From: Ochromonas danica
Taxonomy: Eukaryota; Sar; Chrysophyceae; Chromulinales; Chromulinaceae
DNA length: 64,000 bases
Direction of reading: 5' to 3'
Assembly: GCA_015146655.1 (NCBI GenBank)
Contig: VKHL01000038.1
Span: 124,001 to 188,000, forward strand
Under the pieces are notes generated by a model that saw only the letters and a list, made by a program, of their open reading frames with translations, had not been told where the DNA came from and made no database searches. Shown piece by piece: positions 25,444 to 37,429 of the stretch (its first letter is position 1; the number at the start of each line of letters is the position of its first letter). The translations under genes were made by a program, and so were the position numbers.

Positions 25444-25764
25444 CTTCACTACAGCTTATTAATAAGGGTGGAAGTAAATGTTTAAGGTAGTCCAGGAAGT
25501 CTAACCAGAAGGTGAAATCCTTGTCAAATTGATTTGATTTGATTTGATACCTTTAGACCTTCCGCCCAGCAGGCCAGCCCACCGCCAGGAGGAGAAATTT
25601 GAAAAACGCGTTGTTTAGCCTAACAGAAGTCGTTTTTCAATGCACAGATCCATGTTATGCGTGGGAATTGTTATGTTAACATCCTTGTTAAGTTAAATTT
25701 CCCCACCCATTCGCTCGCCCATTCCATTCATTCATTCATTATCTATCAGATCCCATTAGAAAAG
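25444..25764. promoter_or_regulatory. Bidirectional upstream region, myosin / NOP16
   Basis: 321 bp between divergent starts. It contains a run of GATTT repeats (25529-25550), a GC-rich patch near 25561-25590 and ATTC repeats (25724-25740). No gene is seen. An in-frame ATG at 25657 extends NOP16 upstream but adds residues unlike the family. Confidence 0.5.
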
Positions 25765-26217
25765 ATGGTACGACATGCTACAGCTAAGAAAAGGAGGAGT
25801 GGAACTAGTGTGAAAAGGAAGTCTCAAAAGAATATTAATTTACGTATTCAAGAAAAACTTTCAGAAGAAATTCGTGCTGTTTATGACAAAAAGAAAAGTG
25901 TGAAGGAGAATTTGGCCAATATGGGACTTGTAGCTGATCCTAATAACATGACCAAGTCAGAAGAAATGGCTAAGAAAGACTCTGCTTTTCTTGGGTTTAT
26001 CTCTCGTAGTGAGAGTATGGAGAAGAAGTCTAAGAAGGTCAAACTATCTGACCTTGATGTTAATTATATTAAAGCTTGTATTCAGAAATATGGTCAAAAT
26101 TATGAAGCTATGGAAAGAGATATTAAGTTAAACTATATGCAACATACAGCAAGACAATTAGAGAAATTATATAAACGCTGTGAGAGTCAGTTAAAGGAGG
26201 AGGAGAAGCAGAAGTAA
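25765..26217 (+). CDS. NOP16: Nucleolar protein 16 (NOP16), 60S ribosome biogenesis
   Basis: A 150-residue basic protein without introns. It starts MVRHATAKKRRSGTSVKRK, the Arg/Lys-rich opening typical of NOP16, and ends with the conserved helical block YIKACIQKYGQNYEAMERD ... YMQHTARQLEKLYKRC, which corresponds to the yeast and human C-terminal signature (a KYG-x-DYEAMxRDxKxN pattern). NOP16 acts in the nucleolus in early 60S subunit assembly. The protein is slightly shorter than yeast (231) and human (178) forms. I prefer ATG 25765 over ATG 25657 because the upstream 36 residues look like translated leader, not NOP16. Confidence 0.85.
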   Translation: MVRHATAKKRRSGTSVKRKSQKNINLRIQEKLSEEIRAVYDKKKSVKENLANMGLVADPNNMTKSEEMAKKDSAFLGFISRSESMEKKSKKVKLSDLDVNYIKACIQKYGQNYEAMERDIKLNYMQHTARQLEKLYKRCESQLKEEEKQK

Positions 26218-26768
26218 ACCAGACAGACAGAGACAAAGAGAGAGGATGGAAAGGTCGTTATTCCATGGAATAGTCGAAGAAGAAGAAGAAGAAGTAGTAG
26301 TGTTGTAAAATAGACTGTGTTGTTGTTGTTGCTATTGTTGATGATGATGATATAATAGCCTTTGTAATCAATAAGATGATAATGCGAGGGATTTTCTTCT
26401 TCATGATATTGTTATTACAGTGTGAGGTATTTCATATAGGGGTTGTATTGTCACACCTATTCATATGATACGATGCTAATTGTTCCACATAGCACATACT
26501 ATAACACCACAGGAGTTATCATGTCTTATCATTACCCATCACAGAGAAGTTGAACACAACGAATTAGTAAGCAGTGGTACACAGAAGACACGGGTCATAT
26601 TTTATTGTATATATTACACACATGGTGTATTATTAGAGGTTAGCAGTTTTAGTTATGGGTAGTGTAAAAGAACTGTAGACTACTTGGCTTGGACTTTGCT
26701 CACATTCATCCATTCCATGGAATGATATTTTCCATGGAATGGACTGTGCCGTCATATGGAAATGAAAG
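26218..26768. other. Intergenic with AAG/TAG repeats and TTCCATGGAA palindromes
   Basis: 551 bp with no gene. It contains GAAGAAGAAGAAG and TAGTAGTG runs and three copies of the palindrome TTCCATGGAA (about 26260, 26723 and 26742), the last two about 20 bp apart just upstream of the next ATG. It serves as the NOP16 3' region and the promoter of the gene at 26769. Confidence 0.45.
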
Positions 26769-28395
26769 ATGAAAGAAGACTACTGGGATTCAGATGAAGA
26801 CAAAGTGGCTTATGGTGATCCTGAGGAACTAGCTCGACACTCTATTCTACATGAAGTAGGAAGCGTAAAGTTAGATTGGAAGACAAGTTTTGATGGTATT
26901 TCAGGCTATCGACAATTGAGACAAGAGAAGGTACTGTAAGCTATACTATCATACTATCTGACTACTGATGGCTATGTGATGACTCTATGACTTGTAGAAA
27001 GCTGTAGAAGAAGGAGATCATAGTCATAGTCATAGTAATGGGTTATGGGAGGATATCCTTGCCACCACCTCCAATACGAAAAACACATCAAATACAGCAT
27101 TAAAGTCTGTACCTCCTCAGCCATCCTCACTCTTCCCACCAGCGTTAGATGCTTCTCAATCAGCTGGTCTCACTGGTCCTCCTCCTCCTCCTCTCCTATC
27201 GTCATCATCTCATCATCACACAGCATCTCTTCCCAACAAAAAGCGTGTGGTAGTCAAACCTGTGGATTTAACAAATGATCGTCCATCCCATTGGAATCAG
27301 ACTAATAAACTTGGGGAGAGATTAGCTCTTCAGAAGCAAAAGAAGGCAACAGCTGCTGCTGCTTCTTCGTCTTCCTCTCGAAAGCGCAACAAGACAGGCA
27401 GTACCTCCTCCCTGCCTGAGACTACTTCATGGCAACCTGTGCCGATCCTACAGACTGCAGATCCAACCGCTTTAACCTTTTCACAGCCTTGGCTATTATC
27501 TACAGGTGGCAGAAGGACAAACCCTCAGGCTGGTGCGGCTGGTGGTATGATGACCACAAGAATTGTTGAAGAGGATAGCATTGTCAATGATTCTCCAGCA
27601 TTTCGATCAAGACCTATGCCTGGAAATCGTTTTCTACCTTCTCATCTTACAACCATCTCTGCTGCTACTTCATCATCAGCGCTGCCTAAGAATGTTAACG
27701 CTGGGATTGTATCTTCCATACCTCCATATGAACAAGAATACTCACTGGGAGATGATATCCTTGCTGTAGACTTTCAAACTCCACGAAAGACCTCTTCCAC
27801 TCCTATTAAGCATCGGGCACCTAAAGTTGGTTCACTGCGATGGAGACTTCAAAAGCTGCAAAGAGAGAGTGAGGCAGTGGATACCTACTTCTCTGCTCTT
27901 GCCCATCCCTCCACCAGCAAATCCCTTCTAGCCACTGGAGATACAGGTTTACAAGATCCACGTAATCGAGCCAAACAGTATATGGTTGGTGAAGTTCGAG
28001 AGATTGTCCAAACAACATGCTCTGCATTCTTTGCTTTACTAGTTTCAGTGGAAGAGATTAATAGATGTGATTCTACACGAAAAGATCATGATCAATCTAA
28101 TCAAGGTGCTTGTGATGATCTTGCAGAAGAGATGGAAGATATTGAAAGTAGAGTCACAATGGGAAGTTATCAAAATGTAAATGTTGGTGAAAATGCGGTT
28201 GTTTTATTCCAACAGCAATCCGTCACAGCCAATCTGCAGTCAATTCAAATTGGTCAGCATATCAAAGTCTTCGATGCGGTTGATCTTCCCTTAACTGATT
28301 CTTTTCTAAAACGTAGCAAACATGTAGCTCGATGGGTTACTTCTGCAGCTGTTCATTCTATATTATTATGCAGTTACTGTTGGGAGATGCTGTAA
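26769..28395 (+). CDS. Unknown protein, two exons
   Basis: Exons 26769-26930 and 26998-28395 join in frame to 519 residues; the 67-nt intron has GTACTG and TTGTAG ends. The short first exon begins MKEDYWDSDEDKVAYGD and continues into a Ser/Pro-rich, His-rich low-complexity middle (PPPPPLLSSSSHHH) with a basic patch (KKRVVVKPVDLTND). Two blocks look folded: VGEVREIVQTTCSAFFALLV near residue 365 and NVGENAVVLFQQQSVTANLQ followed by IGQHIKVFDAVDLPL. The latter alternation of beta strands would suit an OB-like fold, but this is speculation. I do not recognise the family. It converges with the BUD22-like gene. Confidence 0.72.
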
Positions 28396-28563
28396 GCAGA
28401 TATCATTCTTGTTGTAACTGTAACTAGCATAACAATTCGTTCATTTCCTATGTTCATACCTTTTCGTCATACAGTAGTAGTGTTTTAGTACTTCTTCTGG
28501 CATGAACAGAGTAAAAGGGAAGAAAGTGATTGAGGATGTGCTGTAAGATGAGGGACATTAAGA

Positions 28564-29841
28564 TTAATCATCATCAAAGACAATCTTCTTCGCTTGTGAA
28601 GCAGTAGCATCAATCTTAATGCTAAGCTGGGACTGTTTCAGCTGCTTCGCTGCCCATGAAGGATGAATACCTGATGCCTGCCAGTCTTTACCTGTCACAA
28701 CAAGTTTGTTATCTACAACAACAGCAGGAGCAGAGGCAGAGGCAGGAGGTGCAGTAGATGATGAATATGATGGAGTAGAGGATATCCGAGGCCTCTTATT
28801 AGATCGATCATCTCTACGATGATATGATCCTTCATCACGACTCATCGGTCTCTTATTATTATTACTATTATTATTGTTATTCATATTCTTCCTTCCTCTA
28901 CGATCATCTTGATAATGAGGTTTATCATGAAATGATGATGACCATGACGATTCTTCAGTGGTTGAACTGGGCTGTTCTGACCCACGCTTTCCTTTCTTTG
29001 GCTCGGGTAGATTACGAAGATGAACAGGGAGATATTTCTGCATATCTTCTTGGATTTCCCTTTCTCTTTTCATCTTATTCAAGATTCGATTTCTTTGATT
29101 ACGTAAACTTTTCTGCACTTTACTTTCTTTACGGCGTTCTTCAACCTCAGGTGTTTCAGTTGCTGGTACAACCACCTCATCACTGGAGAGAGAGTCAACA
29201 AACATAGCCTTACCTAACAAGATCTAAAGACCAAAGAGAGTGTAAGTCAGACAATTAATGTAATGAATTGCTGAAAGGAATGGTGAGTGGTGAGTGGGCT
29301 GGTTTACCTGTTTCTTGTTGGCTTTGGTTTTCACTTTAACCAAAGCAGCTGGTTTGTTTGCAGAAGTGACAGTAGTGTTAGTGTTAGAAGAAGAGTTACG
29401 AAGTTTTTCTTTCTTATTGGAATTGGCTTTTCCTGTAACTTTCACTTTCTTAGCAACCACTTTTTGTAGATTTTCTTCCAATCCTGTAATTGCTTGTTGA
29501 TACTGTTTTGATTGAAGGATTTGTTGGATAAGACTATCCTCTAAGGAAGAAGAAGAGGAAGATTTCTCTGGGTAGAGATGTGGAAATTTCTGTTCAGCAA
29601 TGCACTTCCCCACTTCCATGTGATTCATAGCCTTTACAGCTTGAAGATGATTTCGAACTTCTTCTAACTCCTTCTCCTTGTCTTCTTCTTTATCTCCTTT
29701 TTCTATTTCATCTTTGAGATGTTTAACTCGTTTTGTCCATTTTAAAAGTAAGAAAGTTTTGGAGACTTTGACAGCTTTGGTAATTGCTTTTAATATCAAC
29801 TTGGAGAGAAGTGCATTTCTTTGCTTTTCTTGCTCACTCAT
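28564..29841 (-). CDS. BUD22 / SRFBP1-family ribosome biogenesis protein
   Basis: Two exons (29308-29841 and 28564-29223) give 397 residues. The N-terminus is helical and basic, with a heptad-like segment (FLLLKWTKRVKHLKDEIEKG) followed by HLQAVKAMNHMEVGKCI, a region matching the BUD22/SRFBP1 helical domain. The middle is Lys-, Asn- and Arg-rich low complexity. The last residues, GIHPSWAAKQLKQSQ ... QAKKIVFDDD, reproduce the diagnostic C-terminus of the family (LHPSWEA..., then KKIxFDD). Yeast Bud22 works in 18S rRNA maturation and human SRFBP1 binds serum response factor; the ribosomal role is the likely ancestral one. Head to head with the SR protein gene. Confidence 0.85.
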
Positions 29842-30198
29842 TTTACTCTTCTAGTTTTCTTGTTTTATTTTTTATGATTTATCAATTCCTTCTCAACTTG
29901 TCTGTTTACAACCAACTAATCAACTAGACTAATTGTCAATTCCATTCATTTTCGTCTCATCATCCATTGTGTCCAATATTATTACCACCCCTCGCAAGCG
30001 CAAGTGTCATAAGCAAAGAGAGACTTCGGGATATCCAAAGTGTTGTTTTCAGGTTTATAAGTTGATGTGTGCTGTACTGCCCGCGGTGTGTGTCTGTTGT
30101 GTGTGTCTGTCTGTCTGTCTGTTCACTCGGCGAGAGGATCAACGCTGCAAGATCAATCACATCATCATCACCTCACAGTTGTCTGTCTATTATTTGTC
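29842..30198. promoter_or_regulatory. Bidirectional upstream region, BUD22-like / SR protein
   Basis: 357 bp between start codons. It includes a GTGTGTGTCTGTCTGTCTGT run (30093-30122). Upstream frames entering the SR protein have no supported start. No other gene. Confidence 0.45.
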
Positions 30199-31649
30199 AT
30201 GTCTTTTCGCATTTATGTTGGCCGTTTGCCTGAAGGCGTTACGGAAGAACGTTTAGTAGATACTTTTGCAAATTTTGGTGAAGTATCAAAAGTGGATTTA
30301 AAATCAGGGTATGGTTATGTTTATTATGAACGTAAAGAAGAAGCTGATCGTGCTATAGAGAAAATGCATGGCACAGAATTAGATGGAAGTGTCTTACTAG
30401 TTGAGAACTCTCTTAGTACAAAAGATCCATTTAAACCAAAGCCTGTAAAAAGATTTGATTTACGTATTCTTGTGACGGGATTAGATCCACGTGTCAGTTG
30501 GCAAGATTTAAAAGATTGGGCAAGAGAAGCTGGTGATGTCACTTTTACTAATGTTTTTAATCGAGAAGGCAAACATCTTGGTGTCATTGAATATAAGGTA
30601 AATCAAGACATTCTGTTTGTATATAAAATGAATATGTCTAATCATCCAGTGTTTGATATTGTCAAATAGGATGAGAAAGGATTTGAAAATGCTTTGAAAG
30701 TATTAAGTGCTATTCCTATTAGTGGTGCATTGGTGAAAGTAGAAAAGGTATGACAGTGTGTTTTTCCCTTTCTTCTATGTATGCTCATGTTGGTCTGTTG
30801 TTATCTGGTCAGGATGAAGATCCATATAATGGTGAGTACTGTTATCCCAGACCAAGAGAGTCAGGATATCGTGGAGCAGGAAGGGGAAGAGGAATGGAAA
30901 GCGGTGGACGCAGAGAAGAAGAGCCTTCACGAGGTGCTTATCCTCATCCTGCTGGGAGAACAGAGCAAGATGATCGTTGGTTTGAAGAACGTGGTGGACG
31001 TGGTGGCGGTGTGGGTGGACGCGAGGACTATTATTATCATCCTCGTGATCGTGGTTACCCTCTTGAGAGAGTTCCTGTGGGCTATGTTCCCCCTTATGGA
31101 TACTTCCCTCCTCCAGGCATGAGACCTCCCTTTGCAGGTTATGGAGATCCTCGAAGAGGTTACGTCAGGTTAGCTTTACTTGCATGATGAAAACACAAAG
31201 TAGTAGTAGTGGTTGGATGAAAATGGAAAAGGAGTAGGAATGGAATGGAATGGAAAGGGATTGGGCTAAGGAGAACAAACTGCAGCTCGTTTGTGGTGGC
31301 AGTCTTTTTCTTTCGTCGCCTTCTTTCATGCTGTGCTAGTGTGATTGTTCTTTGCTATCTGTTTTTTCTTTCTCATGGCTAATAGTTACATGTTGGTTAA
31401 TCTTTCAGCGAGGACTATCGCAGGGGACCACCACCGATGGGCATGCCTCCTGCTGGTTATTACCCACCTGAGAGACCTCGATCGAGATCTCGCTCTCGTG
31501 AACGTGGAGGAGAGAGATTCTACCCAGCTAACTATCCACCTGGACCTGCTGCTGGTTATGGTTACCGTGGCGGAGTGGAGCCTCCGCGCAGGAGTGACGA
31601 TAGGAGGAGTGAAGGATCTGGCCGGGAGAGCCCCCCTCGCAGGATTTAA
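30199..31649 (+). CDS. SR-family splicing factor with two RRMs
   Basis: Pre-mRNA splicing regulator. Four exons (30199-30597, 30670-30747, 30813-31168, 31409-31649) give 357 residues. RRM1 starts at residue 3: RIYVGRLP (RNP2) and GYGYVYYERKEEADRAI (RNP1 with SGYGYV). A second, degenerate RRM follows: RILVTGLDPRVSWQDLKDWA. That carries the S-WQDLKD motif of the pseudo-RRM of SR proteins such as SRSF1, 4, 5 and 6. The C-terminal half is Gly/Arg/Tyr/Pro-rich with a short RS stretch (RPRSRSRSRERGGER). The RS region is much shorter than in animal SRSF4-6. Introns 1 and 2 are about 70 nt, but intron 3 is 240 nt, a candidate for regulated splicing. Confidence 0.92.
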
Positions 31650-32846
31650 ATTCATTTTTGGCGACAAAGAGGCGGAGAGAAGAAGGAAGAGGAGGAGGCG
31701 ATTGTAGTAAAGTGTGGAGTTGTTCTTCTGTAAGCTTTATGAATGAACAGGGCAGTAGTTAGGAGGTACTACTAAGTAGAGTGGTAGGAGGCAGGGAAAG
31801 CAGTTGGAATAGTTTGGCCAAGAAAGCAGTTGAGGATACCACCCTATAGTTGTGCTGGTAGAAAAAAAGATGTTGTGTTTTGTCTTTTTGTTTTGCGTTG
31901 GGTAGTAAAAATAGAGAAGAATTTGGTAAGGAGGCGAGACGAACAGTTGTGAGGCAGATAACCACAAAGCCATGGAAAGAGGATTCATGCATAAATGACT
32001 ACCTACTCTGCGAAATGCAGGAGACACACAAATTACCCAATTTGAGACAAAGGAAAGTTTTGACAACAACCAAAACTTTCCATTCAACCACCCACTGTGA
32101 GGACCAATTCGTGAAACCTTTTCTGTGTCAATACCATTAAAGCTCTCTCGTAGAGAATATCATCGAGTCTGACAACAACGCTGCGAGTATGATACTTCCG
32201 TGCAAACCTTGAATTGGAACGAGGTTGTGGTTGATTAGAACAACAGGAAAAGGATAAGAAATATCATTCCGAATGTCCATACAAAGCAGAAAGGTCATCC
32301 CACTATAACAGTGTGGATTTCAACGACACAGACACACACATTACACGGAGAATTACTCTCAATTCAGGTCATGATTGCTTATAGAAGGCACATATGGAGG
32401 CACTCATGGCTGGGGGGTGGATACCATGCAGACTGTATACTACAAGTACATTGATTCTGGTGGATGAGTCAAAAGGAGTAAAAGAGTTGGTCCCAAATGA
32501 ATCACAACTAATCATTCACGAAAGAATTAACTGGTACTTTACATGCAATCAACACAGATTGGAAGTATTCAACTGTTACTAAGCAATCAACCTTACTAAA
32601 GAAATACCACACAACAGCATTGCAAAAACAGCATCCTCCTGTATCATCATCATCATCATCATCATCATCCACCATCACACAATCGTTCATTAGAAAGTGC
32701 ATTCAAACTTTCATTTCCATCTTGTGATTTTCTTTGCGACGCAAATGTTGACGATAAATCCAATTGCAGATATAATGTCTATTATGACAGCACAATTGTT
32801 TTCATCGATTAGCTGGTTAACTGTTAACATTTGTAAAGCGATCTGC
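31650..32846. other. Convergent intergenic region, 1.2 kb
   Basis: The longest gene-free stretch outside the 57-60 kb region, lying between two gene 3' ends. It contains an ATC trinucleotide run (about 32644-32672). Short frames on both strands look random. I see no RNA gene, inverted repeat or transposon ends. Confidence 0.5.
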
Positions 32847-35800
32847 TTACCGAACATGATCAAGCAATTCAGTTTGTTTTCTTAGCTTGTCCACAAAGCT
32901 AACAAAGAGTTGTGTATGTACAACAGCTTCTTGGAACTCCATCTTACAACGCAAAGGTTCCAAGAAGTGATCAGGATAAAACTCATCTTCTTTAGTCGAT
33001 GCATTAGTCTTGAGAAAGCGTTTGTAACTAATCTGATCTTTCAATACTGAATGAACAAAGGAATAGTTTTGACGTTTGAAAAGGGAGAGTAAAACTCGTA
33101 ATTGTTGTAATAAGGTCAATGGGAGATAAGAAAGTAGAATGGCATCGATGTTATTATATATAGAGGTAACTCCTATGAGCAGAAATGCATTTGTTAACCA
33201 TCCAAAAAATAGATTGGACATGTCATAATGATAGTATCTTACCTGAGTTGGAGCTACTAATTGAAGGCGAAGGTTCACTGCTATTGATTGAAGGAGGAGC
33301 TAGAGGTTGTTGAGAAGAAGTGTGACCACTATTTGAGATCACAGGAAGACGAGGCAAAGCATATTGCAAGAGGCCTCTTCGCAAATGACTGGCTCGTCGG
33401 AAGACATCCTCATCTACGATGAGATCAGCACTTAAATCAGGTAGCCGTGAGAAATAGGCTTGAAAACTGCCCCCACTAAGATGGAGCTGACTCTCAAGAT
33501 CCACTGGAATAGCTGCACCATCTGCCATCACACATTACGCACACATTAGTTGCATTTATAACTGCAACATTAAGGAAAGACTTCTTACCTCCAAATTTGA
33601 AAAGATACTCTTGTTTAGTAAGAATGGTAGATCGTCCCTGGTCAGGAGCATTCAGTATAATCTCTTCTTCACATAAATATAAAATAGCAGTGCTTTCAGA
33701 CACTTCATCATTACGAGGAGGTGTTAAGGTACCCACAATCAATGGAACAGGTGCAGCAAAAAGGTCATGAGCATAATGAGGAACCAAGGGGAGAAACAAG
33801 CCTTCCCAAACAAAGGGACGAAGTAAGGTATGAATGCCTAGACACACTGCTGTTACCACCCCTGGTCGACTACCTACAATGACTAGCGATTGCTCCAATA
33901 GTAGGAGATTGATCGTTTGACAAACTTGATGGGGTGAGAGTTGAGTCATTAGTACCGCTAAAGCCCACTCATCACTCGTGCTCAATAATCTTCGATCAAT
34001 CTTCACACTGTTAGTGAGATAGGACTTCACCTTCAGATAGCATTGATGTGCATTAGAGCGACCAGAGGTTGTAGAATTGCCTCGACTACGTAACGACAAA
34101 CTATTGCTTTCCACCTGTCGTTGCTGCTGTTTGAAATCAGACAGTCGTCTTTTAGCCAGACGAAGTAAAATGGGGTTGTAAGCTGTGGTATGCAAATTAC
34201 GACTTCTTGGCACAGTGAAGTTGAAATAAAGGTCTTGTAAGCATAAAGGATTCAATCCTGCAAGACTAAGATCATGTCGATTGCTGTGCCAATCATCATA
34301 GCTATTATTTAAAAGATGGCTGTGGAAATAGTTGTAGATTTGCATTAAGAGCTCTCTACGACCTTCTTCGCGCCTTGAAGTGGAAGGAGCTGTGCTATTG
34401 CCATCATGTTGGTGATGATAGTTCTCCTCCGCAGTGGCTAAGGCATCTAACAGAGAGAACAAGAAAGGAGGGTCCAGTACAGGAGTAATGAAGACATAAG
34501 CACGAGGAGCAATGACAGCTAAGGGAGGCAATGGTTTGGGTGATTTCTTCATAGAGAGAAGAGGGGCAGGGCATGGAGATGGTAGATCATTCAGCAACAT
34601 AGATGGGTCAATATCAGAGTTGATTGAGTCTTCCGTGTTAATCTTCCTTTTCGGTGTGGAAGGAAGTACGATTGGTGGTAACTGCTTGCTCTTTTCCTCT
34701 TCAACTGCTCCATTATGTTTTTCTTTTGTTGTGACAGAAGTTTTGGCATCAATCTCTATTGGGAAGTCAATAGGAGCTTTGGTCTCATCACCAGCAGCAA
34801 TAGGCGTAGCCTCTAAAGAAGGAAACAAGTCAGGAGCACAGAGCCCATCCCTTTCCTCTTCTTCTCCACCACAACTATCTCCAGAAGACGACCATATAGT
34901 ATCCAGTCGTGTTGCACTAGGAGGAACGGTAGGAGTACTTTGTACTGTAGGCTGCTTTACAGGGCTACCTTCATCGGGAGACAATTTCTTTACACTTGAA
35001 GGAGTGGAAGTGGCTGATAAGGTGCGATCCATCTCAATAGGAAGGCTATTTCGTCTTGCCCTTTCACTAGTTGAGCTTTCTAAAAGTGCTTCTTTGATTT
35101 CTTGTGCACTGTGAAGGCTGCTGTTAGGACGAGGAGTTTTGGACCAGAAATGAGAAGTCCAAGAGCTCGTTGGAGTTGCCGTGGCGGTACTAGTTGTGCT
35201 GCTATGATTATGCTCTTCACCATGACTACTCTTACCTGAAATAGATGATGACGATGATAGATGTGGTTGCTGTTGTGGCTGCACAGGTTGTGGGGGTATT
35301 GATGAGGAAGAGGTGCCGCCAGCTGTTGATGCAGTGCGGCGAAAGAACTTGCCGAAAAATGTATTATTCGGTCCATGTACATTATTCACACTCGCTGTAG
35401 CGGTGGCAGGAGTAGATGGTGGAATCAGCTTCCCAGTGCCATGATTGCTCAAAGAACTGGAAGAAATAGGGCCACCTGCAACACTCCCATTGTCACTATT
35501 CGTGCTCCAAACCCAACTGCCATTACCATTACGAGGCTTCAAACCCCTTCCTGCACCTGCTGGAGTAGAACTACTGTGAGATAATACACTGGCAGGTGTA
35601 GTGGGAAAAGGGATGTTTGGCTTCTCTTTTTCCTTCTCTTTCTTACGATACCAAGATTGAATTTGACTCACAGCATGCTGCATTTGATATAATCGCTCCA
35701 AAGTTTGAATAGCCTCCTTGCCTAATCCGTGTTCTACAGGAGGGGTATCATCACCATGCTTGTCAATGCTATATAACGCGGGAAGTGTTAGCACGCAAGC

Positions 35801-37044
35801 ATATAGTGGACGACCACGTCTATCTGTAAATGGAACAAGATGTCGATCACGATGCCAACTTTGAAGATATTGTGAGACAGAAGATTGAGGGACAAGATGA
35901 ATGTGTAAACCAGATGGAAAGAAAAGACTTTGATCAGTGACGTGCTGGGTATTGCTCACTTCGATATTGACCTAGAAACAACAATAATGTCAAACTCACT
36001 GAACGAATTCTTGCTAATACAGTAAAAATGAATTACCTCAGCAGGAAAACGCCATGTCAGTCGTGGAGGTAGCAAAAGAGCAGGACGACGATGATCATTT
36101 TCATTGGTATAGTTCTCTGCTTCCAATACTCTCCAATCAGCTTCCAATACACAGCATTCTAAGACATCATTCTCATTGCCATTCTTATTGCTACTATCAC
36201 TGCCATCAAAGGGACTCTGTTCTTCTTCTTCGCCTCCAGATGTGACATCATCGCCACCCATACCATTGTCATCATCATCATCTGAAAAAGCTAATCCATT
36301 CATGCTACCCACGGATGGTCTTAGACTATTCGATGCATTTCCAAACGACTGTCTTAGTTTATCCGTCACCAGACGAATACTCTGTTGTCTAGTAGATCTA
36401 CCAATTAATGGAGTTTCCATTCTACGCCCATTGGGAGGTGTTGGTCGATTACGATAATGACGTGCATTTTGATCTTCACGTAATTTGACCTCGTAGGACA
36501 ATGCATTGGGTAATGTGACCAAAGGCTGCGCATGTTCTAGCGATCTCGAAGGAGCAGGATGACCACCTCCTTCAACTTCGTTCTTAATGTCATTCTTTCC
36601 ACTGGATTGTATTCCATGGGACTGACCACCCACACCACCTTTAGGAGATAGTAGTGGTATTTTTGTTGATATTAAAGGACTATTAGGACTACTATCAATA
36701 TGATTATTATTATTATTATTATTACTATTGCCATAGTATAGGAGAGGATCTGACGTGAGTTGAGTCAAATCATCCACTATGACTGACTGTTGTTTTTCTT
36801 GTTGTAGTAGTCGTTGTTGTTGTTCTCGTGTATCTTCCAAATTATCCACTTCTTCTTCTAACTTCATTAACCTATCTCGTAGATCATCTAGATCAGAACA
36901 ACCATTTTGTTTCTTTAATCGAAGTCTTTTCTTCTCTAAAGCAACAATTCGTTCTAAAATAGCTGATTCTGGATCCGCTGTTTGTTCTTTGACTGCGGAA
37001 ATAAAGTCATCCACTCTTTCACTTAATAGAGAGATATCAACCAT
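32847..37044 (-). CDS. DENN-domain protein (probable Rab exchange factor)
   Basis: Four exons (36037-37044, 33589-35971, 33243-33521, 32847-33172) sum in frame to 1331 residues. The N-terminus is coiled coil (LKKQNGCSDLDDLRDRLMKL) and low complexity. An upstream-DENN segment (PSGLHIHLVPQSS ... PLYACVLTLPALYSI) is separated by a ~300-residue Ser/Thr/Pro-rich insert from RAYVFITPVLDPPFLFSLLD. The core DENN domain has ALAVLMTQLSPHQVCQTINL, LLLEQSLVIVGSRPGVVTA, and LRPFVWEGLFLPLVPHYAHD followed by PVPLIVGTL, the most conserved DENN signature. The last two exons form the downstream DENN part. DENN proteins activate Rab GTPases in membrane traffic; the partner Rab is unknown. The final codon could instead be a donor (CG|GTAAGC), leaving room for another exon. 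Confidence 0.88.
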
Positions 37045-37251
37045 TTTCTTAATAATAATAAAGATATCCTATTTCAACACAAGAGAAGGGTCTTTACTTT
37101 TGTCATCCAAACCCAATTCTTATTATTTTTGTGTGTGTTTTGATAGATGATGATGATATCTGATATCAATGCAAGACAATCACAGAGATCAACAAGGAAG
37201 AGCATAAGAGTAACAGAAACATCTCAGAAACATCTGTTTTTCTCCTGGCAG

Positions 37252-37347
37252 ACTTAACTTAACTTAACTTAACTTAGCTTAACTTAGCTTAACTTAGCTT
37301 AGCTTAACTTAACTTAGCTTAACTTAACTTAACTTAACTTAACTTAA
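37252..37347. repeat. Pentanucleotide array (CTTAA/CTTAG)n
   Basis: About 19 tandem 5-bp units, CTTAA with interspersed CTTAG variants, occupy 96 bp in the 385-bp interval between the divergent DENN and phosphate-translocator starts. It ends about 80 bp before the translocator ATG. It is not a known telomere repeat unit. Confidence 0.95.
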
Positions 37348-37429
37348 GAAGTCGCCACCCCTTCCCTTCCTTCACTTTTCATCACAAGAAGCATTGTGGT
37401 ATAGAATATCTCATGTTCTTGTGTGGATA

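Noticed and set aside
25657-25764. Upstream ATG of NOP16
   Set aside because: The added 36 residues do not resemble the family, and ATG 25765 opens with the expected basic start.
26567-26590. Resemblance to a cDNA adapter sequence (AAGCAGTGGTA...)
   Set aside because: Only the first 11 bases match; the remainder diverges, so chance is the simplest reading.
37252-37347. Interstitial telomere
   Set aside because: The CTTAA unit does not match known telomere repeats and lies between two intact genes.
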